This document shows, piece by piece, positions 34,329 through 47,400 of a stretch of DNA of 64,000 nt. The translations under genes and the position numbers were made by a program. The stretch's first letter is position 1. Every line of letters starts with the position of its first letter. A model generated the notes under the pieces. It did no database searches and was not told the origin of the DNA. It saw only the letters and a program-made list of their open reading frames with translations. Origin of the DNA: Isoetes taiwanensis (Eukaryota; Streptophyta; Lycopodiopsida; Isoetales; Isoetaceae); NCBI GenBank assembly GCA_021234155.1, contig JAJEKV010000265.1, positions 250,001-314,000 of the forward strand, given 5' to 3'.

Positions 34329-34788
34329 AATGCTAATCAGATACCGAGGTTAGATGTTCAGTAGTTAACCATAATGCAAAAAAAAGAATCTGATCAAGTT
34401 ACCTTCCAAATATATCTATATGCCTGTTGGACATGTGCCTGTCTCTGCAAAGACCTTCCACACAATATTTAGTCACCTTGATTAGAGGCTTTTGCTGGAA
34501 AGGGTAGCATGGAACTATTTTCAACAAGCTCTCCATGTCTCTGTAAAGCAAACTTGCATTATTGAGAGACAAATGAATTGCAACTACAACAGAATCTTAC
34601 TTACTCTCCTGTGCTGTCATCTCCAGATCGAGCACTTTCAGATGATGTTTGGCTTCTAGTCCTGCAGAAGTCATCATAAAATTGTTCAGATATTACACTT
34701 TAAAAGCTTCAATTAACATAATAAATATTCACCTTTTGGTTGAAGTTGTATTTTGCATACACTCCTTCCTTTTTCTTGTCTGCTTCTC

Positions 34789-35022
34789 CTATTTAACAAC
34801 CTTGGTCTCCTCAACCTTGGTTTCCTCTATGTCATCAACCTTAGTGGCCTCAACCTTTGTTTCCTCAACCTTTGTTTCCTCAACCCTGGTTTCCTCCATT
34901 GCCACATCATCCTTTTGGATCTCTTGTACCTCCACCATCTCTTCCTCTCCCTTAATATGGCTACTATCCTCTATCTTTTCAATGGTTGCTGAACAAACAA
35001 AGGCCGCAGTAAGATTCACCAA
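34789..35022 (-). pseudogene. Glu/Thr/Val repeat linker of the same decayed gene
   Basis: The frame contains V-E-E-T-K-V-E-E-T-K-V-E-A-T-K-V-D, a short acidic repeat of a V-E-E-T-K unit. It follows a helical start (A-A-F-V-C-S-A-T-I-E-K-I-E). It lies between the Ulp1-like part and the zinc-finger part on the same strand. Confidence 0.4.
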
Positions 35023-36339
35023 TTTCCAACACTTACGTATAAATTAGTCACCAAAGTTAATCAAGATTGTGAATCCTAATTTTAAGTTAATGGTATACTG
35101 TTGAATCATCACTCAACAAACATTTGAATTTCTGCTGAAATGATGGCATTGGCTTAATAGGTTTCCAAATTGGTTTCTCTAGAAATTTGTATTGTGAAGA
35201 AAGACACATGGACTCAAACTTTATCTTTGTGAAGAAAAACTTGAAGAACCTACAAAAATGGTGTTTAATAATTGCAGGTACACACAAGCAAAAAGAAGAT
35301 GCAACATACCGCAAGATAAACCACCTGCATTCTCGCTTTAACTTTTCAACCTCTGGCTGCATAATCCACAAATGTTCGAATCGGTATGCTCGTGGCTATA
35401 TGGAATTCAAGTGACATATCAAGCTCATATGACATGAAAATTAAATTCCGTGGATTGTAAATCAATCAAATGTGATATTTACTTACATGTATCCAGAGGA
35501 CTTCATTGGTACCTCAAGCTCTTCCTCAAAAGACTTTACAAGGTTTACTGGTGGATGCCCATGTAGAAGTATTTCCCAAATCCTCGACCTTTTTGTCAAA
35601 TCCAATACCTTGGCATTTGGCTTCTTCTTTGTCATCTACAATAAAGAGTAGAAAAAGACTTGAGATAAGAAAAGGAATATGCATGATTAACAAGACTACA
35701 ATATCATACCCTTTTCGGTTTCCTTATGCTACCAAAATCACTGCATCAGTCAAACATTGAGTATATCGGATCATCACTAAGAAATGTATTCTCAATGTAC
35801 TCTACAAGCCTGATCAATGAAAAAATTAACCGACAATGTACTCCAATGTATCCATCGATAATGTACTCGATTTATCATGTAAATGTACCCAATGTCTTTG
35901 TTGAAATGTCTTGAATGTACTCGAAAAGCATTGTTACGAAGTACAATCAATGTAAACAAAGCTAGCCGGTATTGTACTACGCCTAATCGATGAGTCATGA
36001 AGTATTCAATAATAACTCAAAATGTAATTTTGACAGCAACAATAGCAATGTATCTGTCAATTGCTACACTATACAGTTCTCAATAACAAGTAATTAGCTA
36101 CCTACATTACTGAGCTGATGAGCACATGAAATTAAAAACTCTCATCTTTAAAAATAAGTAGCCTATTTGGCAGATTATACATGACTGAACCCACATTATC
36201 CAACTACAAAAACTATGTATCTAAATACTCAATGTAAATGCAAGCGTAAAACCTTCATGCAAAAAAGAATCTAACTATTAAAATAAGAAAAGAAATTGTA
36301 AATTAAATGTACATCTACTAACCTTTTGTTGCAAGCAGT

Positions 36340-36732
36340 CCAAGTGCTACAGGCAAATTGCTATTCCATGAGCAGTCAGGATCAACACATGAAATCTTTG
36401 TGCTAGCAAGATAGGATATACAATGCGAGACAATAAAGTGTCTGCCCGGTATTGCCGTAACCAATTGGATTCACACCAAAAGATTGCTCACAATATGTAC
36501 ATGAAGAAAAAGGCTGAACAATAATCTGATCTGCAAGAATTGTAGACTGGAGAGGAGGGGGCTGTAAAGTAAGGATTGAGGAATGTTCTAAAAATTCCCT
36601 GAGTTCCATAATTTTTTTGTCTCCTGCCTCAGCTGAGCTCATATCAACAGATGTAGCTTCAATCTTTGCATCTACATGTTTCAATTCGGTAAGATTCATG
36701 TCAATATGTTTCGGAGCTCGGCTGATCTGCAT
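36340..36732 (-). pseudogene. Zinc-finger-like piece of the same decayed gene
   Basis: The frame ends in S-S-C-T-Y-C-E-Q-S-F-G-V-N-P-I-G-Y-G-N-T-G. In an adjacent frame follow H-C-I-S-Y-L and I-S-C-V-D-P-D-C. Together they give a C-x2-C, H-C, C-x4-C pattern of a RING- or PHD-like finger, split by one frameshift near 36440. Confidence 0.4.
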
Positions 36733-36881
36733 TCTTGATTCCTTTTGCTCGATAGCATCCTCAACTTTCCATTTTAGGTGCTAAAATCTTATGGCACTTT
36801 CGGATGTTTGGCCCGGTTTTGATTGTTGATCCTCCAATGCTGCCATTTTGCTTCAACATTCCTCTACGCTTCTGGACCAAC

Positions 36882-37522
36882 CTAATATAAATTTGCTCTC
36901 TCCCCTTCCTTGTGCTTCAATGTATCAAGGATCTCTTGCCTTCTTTCCTTTAACTCAGTTAATTTCTTGCTTAAAGATGTTTTCACAATAGATCTGCTGT
37001 CTAAGAAGTTACTGAAAATTTCTAATTGCTCCTTTGTGTAACTCTTAGCTGAAGTTCTTGGGGCTTTTGCATTTGCATTGCTAGATTTCACTGTCACCAC
37101 CTCACTAGATAGATCAGAATCCTTTTGCTTCGATCTGGCCCATGCTTTGACATCTTCCCAGTCCATACGCACCTTTCGGATGCAATGCAAATGCCCTTGC
37201 AAAGTACAGAGGGACATAGTGATTCATAACATCTTTTCTTCCAAAAGCAAACTCATACCATTTGCAGAATTCTTCTGTCCACTTTATATCAATTCTGTCA
37301 TCCTTAATCACCCCATATCTCTCTTACCATAGCATCATACTGCTCGTAAACATCACAAAAATTCAGTTGTCTGAGCTGTCTTACAGAAAACCTGGTATCA
37401 TCAGGAGGTAAAATTTCCCTTTTGGCATGCGAACTTGAAGCTTTCTTATTTGCTGGAGGCTTTCCGGTCCTTGGAGACTTTCTTGAACCCTTGATTGGTG
37501 TCTTCTTTGGGGTCTTTGCCAT
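36882..37522 (-). pseudogene. N-terminal part of the decayed minus-strand gene
   Basis: The start M-A-K-T-P-K-K-T-P-I-K-G-S-R-K-S-P at 37522 is very basic and linker-histone-like. D-T-R-F-S-V-R-Q-L-R-Q-L-N-F-C-D-V-Y follows. After frameshifts near 37310 and 37165 come W-T-E-E-F-C-K-W-Y-E-F-A and V-R-M-D-W-E-D-V-K-A-W-A-R-S-K, with a helical tail (L-T-E-L-K-E-R-R-Q-E-I-L-D). Family unknown. With the pieces to 32695 it may be one gene of about 5 kb with introns. Confidence 0.35.
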
Positions 37523-38095
37523 GTTTCTGATTACACGCAAAATGAACAAAGCAACAAATTTGATTTCATAAGATAAATTTGCCCGAAATATTTGAAGATC
37601 AGACCGTAAACCAAACGCATTGTTTATATTCATGTTAAACCTACATCGATTTAGCTTGAAAAATACCGCTTTTCGATTTTTAACCCATAGAACTAGTTCT
37701 GTTACTTCTTGAATTCATTTTCGGACTGAAATCACAGAAAATTAAAACTACAAAATAAAGAAAACAAAACTTACAGGGCAGATCACACGGATATGCAGTG
37801 TTCCGAGCCGGTTCAAACGTTCTTAGCAGTGCCAATTTTCGGAAAACAAACCAATTCTTGCTCCACTCGGTTAGCCAAGAAACAGGGGGAACAAAATGGA
37901 GGGAATTTTTGGTACACTCGAATAATGACATTTTTTTTAATGATGGCAATCAAAAACTTGCTATAATTAAAATACATAACGTTATATGTAATGTATTCGA
38001 ATGGCCCTTTTTTTTATCACCCTAGCGTGCTTATACCCCCTAGAGCTCTCCCCCGAGCTACTATATAGCATGCACGCCCCCTTTAGTCCTTCTTT

Positions 38096-38165
38096 GGACC
38101 AAAGGCCCTCTTTGGACCCAAAAGCCCTCTTTGGACCAAAAGGCCCTCTTTGGACCAAAGGCCCA
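38096..38165. repeat. Tandem repeat GGACCAAAAGGCCCTCTTT
   Basis: Four units of about 19 bp with near-perfect identity. Confidence 0.9.
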
Positions 38166-38473
38166 AAGACACGTCCTTGGCATATAGCACGGTGCTGCTG
38201 CCAAAATACATACGAAAACAAGGTTAGCTTGCCGATTTTTCAAAAATAAATTGGCATTCCGGTAAGAAAAACAGTCTGACACTTCACCTTAGGCACAAAT
38301 ATGCAACAACACCTTCACAATGCCATAGTCTACGTCGGAACAAGGCCACGGTGCGAAGGGAGGAAGGAAAATGGGAATCCACGCAGACAAAAAGATTTTT
38401 GTCACGTAGATGCCATGTACAAAAAAAATTGCCACATGGTATTCACATTTTACGAATGCCCCTACGGCTTATA

Positions 38474-38560
38474 TTCCGTGGAATCAACATTTGCCTTCGC
38501 ACGATGGAGTCAACACTTGCCTCCACGCGACACTTCGCGCGATGGAGTCAACACTTGCCT
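38474..38560. repeat. Tandem repeat GATGGAGTCAACACTTGCCT
   Basis: Three units of roughly 26 to 40 bp, the second followed by a CGCGAC-type palindromic spacer. Confidence 0.8.
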
Positions 38561-38683
38561 CCGTGCTGTCGCGCGTCAGCAAATGTTTCTCCCACAGAAT
38601 TTAAGCTGTGGGGACATTCCTGTATGCAAAAACAATTACGAGTTAGTTGCAAAAGGGCAAAGGGTGACTTGCACATTCAACTC

Positions 38684-41600
38684 TGATACAATTCATTAGT
38701 TTATGGGAAACCAGAGACTACTCAACAGTATCTTTATTGTATATCATGATCCGGTTACATCACATATGTCCTGACAAATACCTTGCTAAGCACGCTTAAC
38801 CACCCAACCGGGTCCACAGGTTATGGCACTGCAATGGCAACTGGTATGGCAAACGATCACTACAAACATTCTCTCGCTACTCCGCGTAGCTCTTAAACAA
38901 GAACTGAAAATCCACTTATCAGTTAAAAAGAATCCACTTAGAACTCAGCCCCAAATCAAGATTCTGCAACTCCGAGCAGAGGTCGGCCTGCACCTGCATC
39001 ATCTCGGATTGGCTGACTGCTTCACTATCTCAGAAGGCAGATCTCAGCTTGTCATTGATCCACTTCAATCCCTGCAGCTACAGCTTGGCAGCTGGCCTGC
39101 TCATCCATGTGATCCGGATGCCAAAAGATCACCCACCGGCTTCTGCTGCGCCAAGACACTCTGTTCATGGCCCGGAAATACTGCTTTTGGTTGCCCATCT
39201 GCGATCTGCCACAAACCGATGCCCCATCTGTAACTCTTATCAGATCAATGCCTCCTTTTTAGCTGGAATCGGCCCTTTGTATCAGAAATAGGCGTTGCCA
39301 GATTTAGCTCGATCCAATCTCCCCTTTTTGAGTTGCGCTGACCCTTTCCCGTTAACTAGCAAGCTCCTGTTACAATCTCGACCCCTTCTATAGTTGTGCT
39401 CACGTTTTTGCCTTGTTAATAATAAAGGCTCATCCCTTTAAAAATACCCAACCTTTGTCCCACATAAATATCTCGTTGTCCCTTTTTCTATTAAGATAAG
39501 ATATTGCCTTCGAAATAAGCGTAGGACCATCTTTTAGCAATTTCCCTTAAGGCATATTAATAGATTGCCCTTTTCCTCCACGACCCCAATCTATTGGATT
39601 GCAACCACCTTTACCTTGTATTTTCTCTAAGAGTAAAGGTCCCTAGTGATGTCATCTCCCCTTCCAATTTCCAATGGTTATACCTTGCCATCAAATGTTT
39701 GCCATACTTTGCCACGCCCCCATAACCCTGGCGCCGTGGACCACTCCCCCGTGCTATGACTCCGTATCAATCCATCCCTTCTTAAGGAAGATCGTCCGCG
39801 ATCTTCCAGAGACGCTCCAGTGGGCCCCATCCCTTCTCAAGGCGATTGCCCCACACGTCTGAAGGTTCTGCAAATTCAGGAAAATAGTTACGGATATGCG
39901 CGTACTTCCATAGTACGATATATCCTTGTACCTCCATGGCACACTTCGCTATCGTTCGTACCTCCACGGTACTTATTGATAGTATCTCCACGATACTAAA
40001 CTATTGTATCTCCACGATACGTTAATATTTTTCGTACCTCTGCGGTACTACTTAATTGCATCTCCATGATACAGTATCTCCACGATACCAAACCACAATG
40101 GTTACACACAAGAAATAAAATTCTTATTCTCTATTCCGCATAAAGAAAATCAAATCAACTTACGAACTTTTACCCATAGTCTGTCCCATAGGAAGCAATT
40201 TGAGATTCCGCATCCAAATTTTAGCATCCATATCCTTGACAGTTTTGTCCGTAAAGTTCCTTCCCAAGGCTTAACACTAAGCAAACCTGCAAATAAGGTC
40301 AAGTGTTAATATAAATGACTTCCCAAGTCAAATATTTACACCAGGCCAACCGGCCTCTCAGATCGTGATCTGACTCTGCAATCCAAAGCAAGATGCTTTT
40401 ATTTATTCCATAATCCTCAAAAGATCTTAGGAATTTCCCCAATAATCCGAACTCGTTCTTCACAAGTCGGTTCCCTATATGCCTCGAGCATTCTCCACGA
40501 AAGCACCGAACTTTTTCTCTTCTACTGCTACTGATGCTTCAGCCTCATTCAGTAATCACCAAATCCAATGTATTAGAATAATAGGCTTATTCATCAGGCA
40601 CAAAAAATCCTTGTCCCAGAATTATACAAATTCTTGGGGCTCTAGAATTTCCACCTTGGACGCCTCGCTCCAAGATTCACCTGTTTAGCTATGTACTTTG
40701 CCCCCAACACTTCTTTGATGAAGTGAAACCCATCTTTACTTGCAGCACAAGCTTGCAAGGTTCTCGGTGTTCGCAACCTTGATGTTCCCATAGCCCATAG
40801 ATTCCAAAGAATCGTAACTTCCGCTCTGATACCATTTGATACAATTCAATGATTTATGGGAAAACAGAGACTACTCAACAGTATCTTTATTGTATATCAT
40901 GATCCGGTTACATCACATATGTCCTGACAAATACGTTGCTAAGCACGCTTAACCACCCAACCGGGTCCACAGGTTATGGCACTGCAATGGCAACTGGTAT
41001 GGCAAACGATCACTACAAACATTCTCTCGCTACTCCGCGTAGCTCTTAAACAAGAACTGAAAATCCACTTATCAGTTAAAAAGAATCCACTTAGAACTCA
41101 GCCCCAAATCAAGTTTCTGCAACTCCGAGCAGAGGTCGGCCTGCACCTGCATCATCTCGGATTGGCTGACTGCTTCACTATCTCAGAAGGCAGATCTCCG
41201 CTTGTCATTGATCCACTTCAATCCCTGCAGCTACAGCTTGGCAGCTGGCCTGCTCATCCATGTGATCCGGATACCAAAAGATCACCCACCGCAACCTGCT
41301 GGCGCCAAGACACTCGTTCATGGCCCGAAATATCGCTTTTTGGTTGCCCATCTGCGATCTGCCACAAACCGATGCCCCATCTGTAACTCTTATCAGATCA
41401 ATGCCTCCTTTTTAGCTGGAATCGGCCCTTTGTATCAGAAATAGGCGTTGCCAGATTTAGCTCGATCCAATCTCCCCTTTTTGAGTTGCGCTGACCCTTT
41501 CCCGTTAACTAGCAAGCTCCTGTTACAATCTCGACCCCTTCTATAGTTGTGCTCACGTTTTTGCCTTTTTAATAATAAAGGCTCATCCCTTTAAAAATAC

Positions 41601-41922
41601 CCAACCTTTGTCCCACATAAATATCTCGTTGTCCCTTTTTCTATTAAGATAAGATATTGCCTTCGAAATAAGCGTAGGACCATCTTTTAGCAATTTACCT
41701 TAAGGCATATTAATAGATTGCCCTTTTCCTCCACGACCCCAATCTATTGGATTGCAACCACCTTTACCTTGTATTTTCTCTAAGAGTAAAGGTCCCTAGT
41801 GATGTCATCTCCCCTTCCAATTTCCAATGGTTATACCTTGCCATCAAATGTTTGCCATACTTTGCCACGCCCCCATAACCCTGGCGCCGTGGACCACTCC
41901 CCCGTGCTATGACTCCATATCA
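38684..41922 (-). mobile_element. Non-autonomous LTR retrotransposon (complete, 3239 bp)
   Basis: Two 1086-bp LTRs (38684-39769 and 40837-41922) bound a 1067-bp interior. Each LTR starts TGATAC and ends with TATCA. The 5-bp target duplication AACTC is at 38679-38683 and 41923-41927. Next to the right LTR, on the minus strand, TGGTATCAGAGC (40823-40834) matches the initiator tRNA-Met primer site, 2 nt from the LTR. The purine tract AAGAAGGGATGG lies next to the left LTR. The right LTR is therefore the 5' one. No gag or pol is present. By eye the LTRs differ at only a few tens of sites, so insertion is fairly recent. Frames inside the LTRs (38823-39233, 40976-41386) are not genes. Confidence 0.95.
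39898..40090. repeat. GTATCTCCACGATAC repeat array in the LTR element interior
   Basis: Seven or more copies of a partly palindromic unit (variants GTATCTCCACGATAC and CGTACCTCCACGGTAC), spaced about 25 to 30 bp. Confidence 0.85.
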
Positions 41923-42269
41923 AACTCCGATAGCTTCTTAGCCTGAAACTCCAATGTAGAAGATAACTCATTTAGTATCATAGTAATAGTTACCTCTTTC
42001 ACTTTAGCAGTAGAATTAGGATGCAGGCTTACTAATCTTTAAAAGCGGATTGGATGTAAAGCTGCTCCAGAATGTAGATATACCTCATATAAAAGCGTGC
42101 AAGAAGGGTGGATTACAATGGTAAGTTGGGACGTCAAATTTATCCAGCAGGTGAGGAATTTATTTAGCAACCGCTCTTTCCTTTCTCACCTTTATCGCCG
42201 TAAAAGGCACCTAAAGATAACTTTTTCTAAACAATTCAATTTTCGAAGCAAATCGAAATACCCTATTAA

Positions 42270-43008
42270 TTGTTTGAGCCCAGAATGCCAAAATTCATTG
42301 GAAAAGAAATAGTAGAGAACCATTGGCTCCCTCTATGCAATCCAATTGAATACCCTAGAGTTCAAGAAACTAGATCCTGCGCTGAGTTTGATGAGGGTGG
42401 CATTACCAAGTATTTGAGTGATCTTGACATATCACCTATGCTTGAGACTTTTCCAGTGCATGCAAACCCTACTATCTTGTGTAATAGGGCCAAAGTGCCC
42501 TTTGTAGAGCTTGTTGAGGAGCTGCAGAGGGAATTTGAGGCTGGTGGAATTTCCAGGTCTACAGCAAAAGTTCTATGGGCCAGAAAACAATTCGATCTTT
42601 GGAGATAGTTCTATGGTCTTCCTATGCGCCAGAAAATTGAAGAAATGGACTTGCTCGAGTTTGCTAGAGGGGTTCATGCTTCAGATTACTAAGAAGAATG
42701 GTGAGTTTTATCCATCGAAAAATTGAGTGCCTTTTTCTAAGTTTAAGTTTATTTTAGTTTCTTCAGTTGCTAATTAATCTATTTGGTTGCATGATATGTT
42801 TTGTAAGTTTGATAATATGATTATAAGGCATAGGAAAATCAGGATTGTGAATACTGGAATAGAGGAGCAAACTTTTGATATCAGGACGTCTCCAATATTT
42901 GAGAGGGCTCATTTGGCGTGCGTTGCATCAATGAGGAGGTCCAGGAGAACATCTGGAGTTTGCCAAAAGCATAAGAAGATAGATGAAATTTCTTTTGCTG
43001 ATGTGTGA
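42270..43008 (+). pseudogene. Unidentified coding fragments
   Basis: Frame 42270-42608 reads N-H-W-L-P-L-C-N-P-I-E-Y-P-R-V then L-V-E-E-L-Q-R-E-F-E-A-G-G-I-S-R-S-T, broken at 42606, with further in-frame text (F-Y-G-L-P-M-R-Q-K-I-E-E-M-D-L-L). A second block (42787-43008) is basic. Composition is coding-like. They may be N-terminal parts of the element at 44.4-47.4 kb. Family not recognised. Confidence 0.3.
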
Positions 43009-44360
43009 GCACTGTTAGCAGACTTAGATCATCAAATTCATCATGTAAAAGGTCTATAACGACGTTTTCATTGTTATTGTATTGCTTACTTTGTCGTCCG
43101 TAGTCAGAATGAGTTATATCATTCGCTCATAAGGTATTCTTAGTTGCTGAAGTGAGTATGTGGAGTACAATGAGCGCTTGAGTAAGAATTATGATGTGGA
43201 TATGATGCATTATCAAGAAGAACAATTTAGATTGCCATGCAAGTGTTTTGATTCTTATGTTTTGCTAACATATAAGCAGTTGGAGAACATTTGACAAAAG
43301 AAAAATCGGATAAAGATGGTACTATTGTGAAATTCTATTTCATGCAGCCTATCCAAAATCACAAGTCTGTTCAATTGTATAATTCGAAGAAAGGACACTT
43401 GCTTCATGGGTAAAATACATGTTATCTACTGTGGAGGTTGATGGGAAGCATTCTGGTAAGTCTGGATGTACCATTGTCATTTTTAAAATGATTCGAGCAG
43501 GGATTCCAATGCTTGTTGGGATGTGCATCACGGGACAAAGAAGAAGTGAAGCTTATAATAGGTCAATTCATTCTCGTCTTCTTAGTTCAGCCCCCCCCTT
43601 TTTGATATCTTCTTTTATATGTCTAGGTATGACAAGAACTTAAATGGGCAAGCAAAATGCACAATGGATGTTCTAAGCAAGACATCTGATAAAAATGGAG
43701 AGAAAGAAAGAAAGAAATAATGGAGAGAAGAATGTTTGATCAAGTTTGTAATAAAGAACTTCAAAAAGTTGATCAGCTTGACCATGTTGGTCGTGGTAAG
43801 GCTTGTCCTTTGCTTGATACCAGTGTCGATGCTAGCAGTATGATTGCTGTTCCTGAGGCTGCTGTTCTTGTTGACTCTTTTGGTGCTACATTTGGCCATG
43901 GAATTTCATCGCGGGCATGGTTCCAGAGCATGGTGTTTATGAAGCTAAGAAAGTGACTGTGCCACCTGCTCATGATGAGCCTAGTTGGTAAAGGAATTGT
44001 CCTCTTCTTTTGTAACTGCCATGGTTTTTCCTTGTTGAATAAAAAATCGCCTACATCCAGGCAAGAGCACCAAACCGGTTTGATAACCCATTGAGCAAAA
44101 AAAAAAACTGCCGAGATTGGAATGGCAAAATGATATTTGTACTGATTCAGCAAATACGAAATTGGAAATGTGCTACGGAATGGGATATCTGCTGACGTGT
44201 CTAAACCTGTTATGTCACAAACAGAAATATTGGATACTTTTATATGAGTCGCCCCAGCGCGACATATCTGTATTTGATAAATTAATATAACTTTCTTATG
44301 TATTTTACAAAATTATGGTCCATATGTGTGTCGCGCACTATCGCGCATAGCGCGATGTAG
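43009..44360. other. Mostly non-coding stretch with small scraps
   Basis: I see scraps of coding-like text (about 43405-43560) but no complete gene. CG-rich mini-palindromes (TCGCGCACTATCGCGCATAG) are at about 44332-44356. Confidence 0.35.
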
Positions 44361-44439
44361 GCATTGTATAAATATTTCATTTATTGTTATTGCATACAAT
44401 GCTATATTTTCCTCAACCTTCCTTCTAATTTTCAGATTT

Positions 44440-47400
44440 CTCATGAAGCTAATGTTGGGGAACCCTGTGACCAAGAACCTCGAGCAGAGAAGAATGATGC
44501 TGATTACATGGATGTGAAAGAGATTAATATAAAAAAGAATGAACAGCCACCTGAAGCAAATGCAGAAAATATTAAAAACCCAGCTGGAGCTAATGAGGAA
44601 AGAAGAATAGTAGTTTCTAGATTAACATGGAAGGATGAGAAAGTGATTTTACATCATCAGTGCAATAGAGGAATCGTTGGTGAAGGTGTGCTTACACTAT
44701 GGGATCCTATGCACTGCTATAATGGACAGGCTATTGGTGATGACTTTGTGGGAGTTTCCGTTTCTTCAATACAGCTTCATAACTTTAGTGTTGAGCTGAA
44801 GGACAAACACTGCTATGCTTGCAATAATATCAACAGTGGTTTAGAGTTGCCAGCCTTGTAGCTCTGGCCAGTGGACTCCATTGCGATAATAGGAAAAGGG
44901 ATGCTTCAAAGAATTGAGCATGTTGGAGAGAATAATGTGGTGGTGGATGAAAATGACATTCTTTCCATACCTCTTTTGGATGTATCCATAGCAGAAAGAA
45001 GGGCCTACAACTTCTTGAAGAGGAAGACGAGGAAGGAAAAGGTGCAGACTGTGAAAGATACTAACAACTGCAAGCCGTCAGAGGGGGGGATTGTGGCTGC
45101 CCCAATAACTGCTTTGGTAGATTCACAGTGAAAGAACTTGTGGAAGCCCGATCAACCTACAAGGAGAAAACTCATGGCGCTAGAAAAACTTATATTTACA
45201 ATATCATAGAACATGCATTTGGGCCGTCCTTGATGTCAGGAACAGGGGATTTTTTATTGGTGGGAAATGGATATGCAGCGGTGCAGTGACAACCATATTA
45301 AGTATTTCAGCCTCTACATGGTGGAGATTAAGGCGGAACTAAAGAAGGGGGGCTCAAATAGGTTGGCATGGTAATCGGGGAAAGGCGATGACAACCCCCA
45401 GGGTGCTTGCCGCTCAGAGTTTATTCGAGAAGTTTGTTAACTATCATGCTGAGAGTATGCCTCACAAAAGTGCGGTTGATGAAGAGGGATGCAGGAAAGT
45501 AGTTCGAATATTGCCTGTATATTTCACACAAAAAGTGATTTTACAAATGATCAAGGAAATGGGTGTGGACAAGATTTAATAATTAGCCTTCAGCAAGCTC
45601 TGGAGTAAGCATTGTCAAAAGAATGCAATATAACAACTTCTCAAAGTGCAATATATGCGTGGATTTGTTAGATAAGCTCGAGAAGTCGAAGCTTGAGGTG
45701 GAAAGATCAGCGGTTTGGAAGGAAATGAGAATTCACAAGATGGAGCAAATGTCATGTCGATCAACATACTGGATGTGGAGATGCTTGTCTACAATGGAAC
45801 CAGAGAATTTTCTATGCGTCATTCATGACAAGATGGATCAGCAAAAAACCTGTTTGCCCCAGTTTAGGGCTATACCAAAGTCTGTTGCAAGGTCTTTCCC
45901 ATTGCAAATATCACTAGTTAGATTCATAACTCATGGCCAGGGAGCAGTGCATCACGGTCATTTTACATTAGAATTATGGGGTAATGGTCCAAACTTCCAT
46001 GTTGGTAGCATTGCAAAAGTATTGCGCGATCTGAAACATGGTTTTAATGGAGATGTTCATTTTTGTAAGCCATCGCAACATCTCTTCAAGGCATTGCATG
46101 ACACTGGTCCCATGAAACTAGAGGATTTGACCATAGGAAGGATGAATGGGCCAGCACCTTCAATTCATGTGAACCCAATATCGGGGCGCCGACTACCCAA
46201 GAAGCTACTGTTGCAACTTGAGATTTGTGCTGGCCAGAATAAAAATAGATACTTGTTTGCATATTTATCGTATCATACATGGGTTGGAGTGTTTGAAATG
46301 GTCTATGTTGGTTATTTGATGCCGGCCACACTCACAAAGACATTGATGCAATGTTTGGGCATTATAGGATCAAATTGCAGAAAAGTGATGTCACCACCCA
46401 TCTAAGGCTTTTAAAGCTATTTAAGCAGTGTTCTTCACCTCCTCCTATTAGTTCATTGATACAAGAAGTCACCGACTAGAAAGAGTTCATAGAGGGTTAT
46501 GCTCGTGAAGACCTTATTGGGCATAGTGCTCCATGGCAATTTAGGTTTTGGGTGAAGAATGGAAAGCCAATAATGCAATACAAGATGAGGGCTGGAGATT
46601 CTGTGTAAAAACTGGAAGATAAAGATATATTAATTTGGAAAGAGGATGTGGCAGGGGAACCAATGGTGCCGACGGGAGAGCCTAAAGCTATGAAACCATT
46701 AAAAGAAGTGAAGAACTATGAACGGACTATGGAAGGGATAATGGAGTATATAAAGTACTTAGAGAAATCCTTAGCAGATAAATACATAGCACCAGAGAGA
46801 AGAGCATGCAATGAAGCACTTGTAAATTATTGGAATGAAGTTCATATACTTTTAGGGAGTTTGGACATAAGTAGTCGCGCCCTTCGAGAGGATTGGCTAT
46901 CTCAAAGTCGATGGAGGCTCAACAATGGTCAATTCCAATCTGATCAGCAGCCGATCCACTTGATGATAGAGGAGTCTGAAGTGGAGGTGGAAGAGGATGA
47001 AGAGCACTATGTTGGACCTAGAAAAGCGCGTCCCAAGTATTATGGACTTGCTCCATATGATCCTAAGATGGATTTGAAGGATGGCCAATATTTGATCGTC
47101 AGGCCATCAGATGAAGATACTTATTCTATTTGGTTAGTGTATACCATCTCGAGTGTTTGTAGGGAAGCTAATAACACGAACAGAAACAAGATGCATGTGG
47201 AGTGGTGGCGTCCAGTAAGTGGAAAATGAGTCATTACTGAAAAAGAGCGCTACAAAGATTGTTTTAATAAGCAATGGAAGTATGATGCAAGTGATCCGAC
47301 CCAATGGGTAGAAATAAAATCCGTGTTGATGTCATGGAACCCCAGAAAGGGCAAGGTGGAACCGAGAAAGGGGTGCATGAAGATTCCAATCTCTGTGAAG

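Noticed and set aside
39674-39991. Overlapping short frames at the left LTR/interior border
   Set aside because: They cross the LTR boundary and run through the palindromic array. No codon or motif support.
38823-41444. 136-codon and 80-codon frames occurring twice
   Set aside because: They lie inside the two LTRs and are duplicated because the LTRs are. They are disrupted differently in the two copies.
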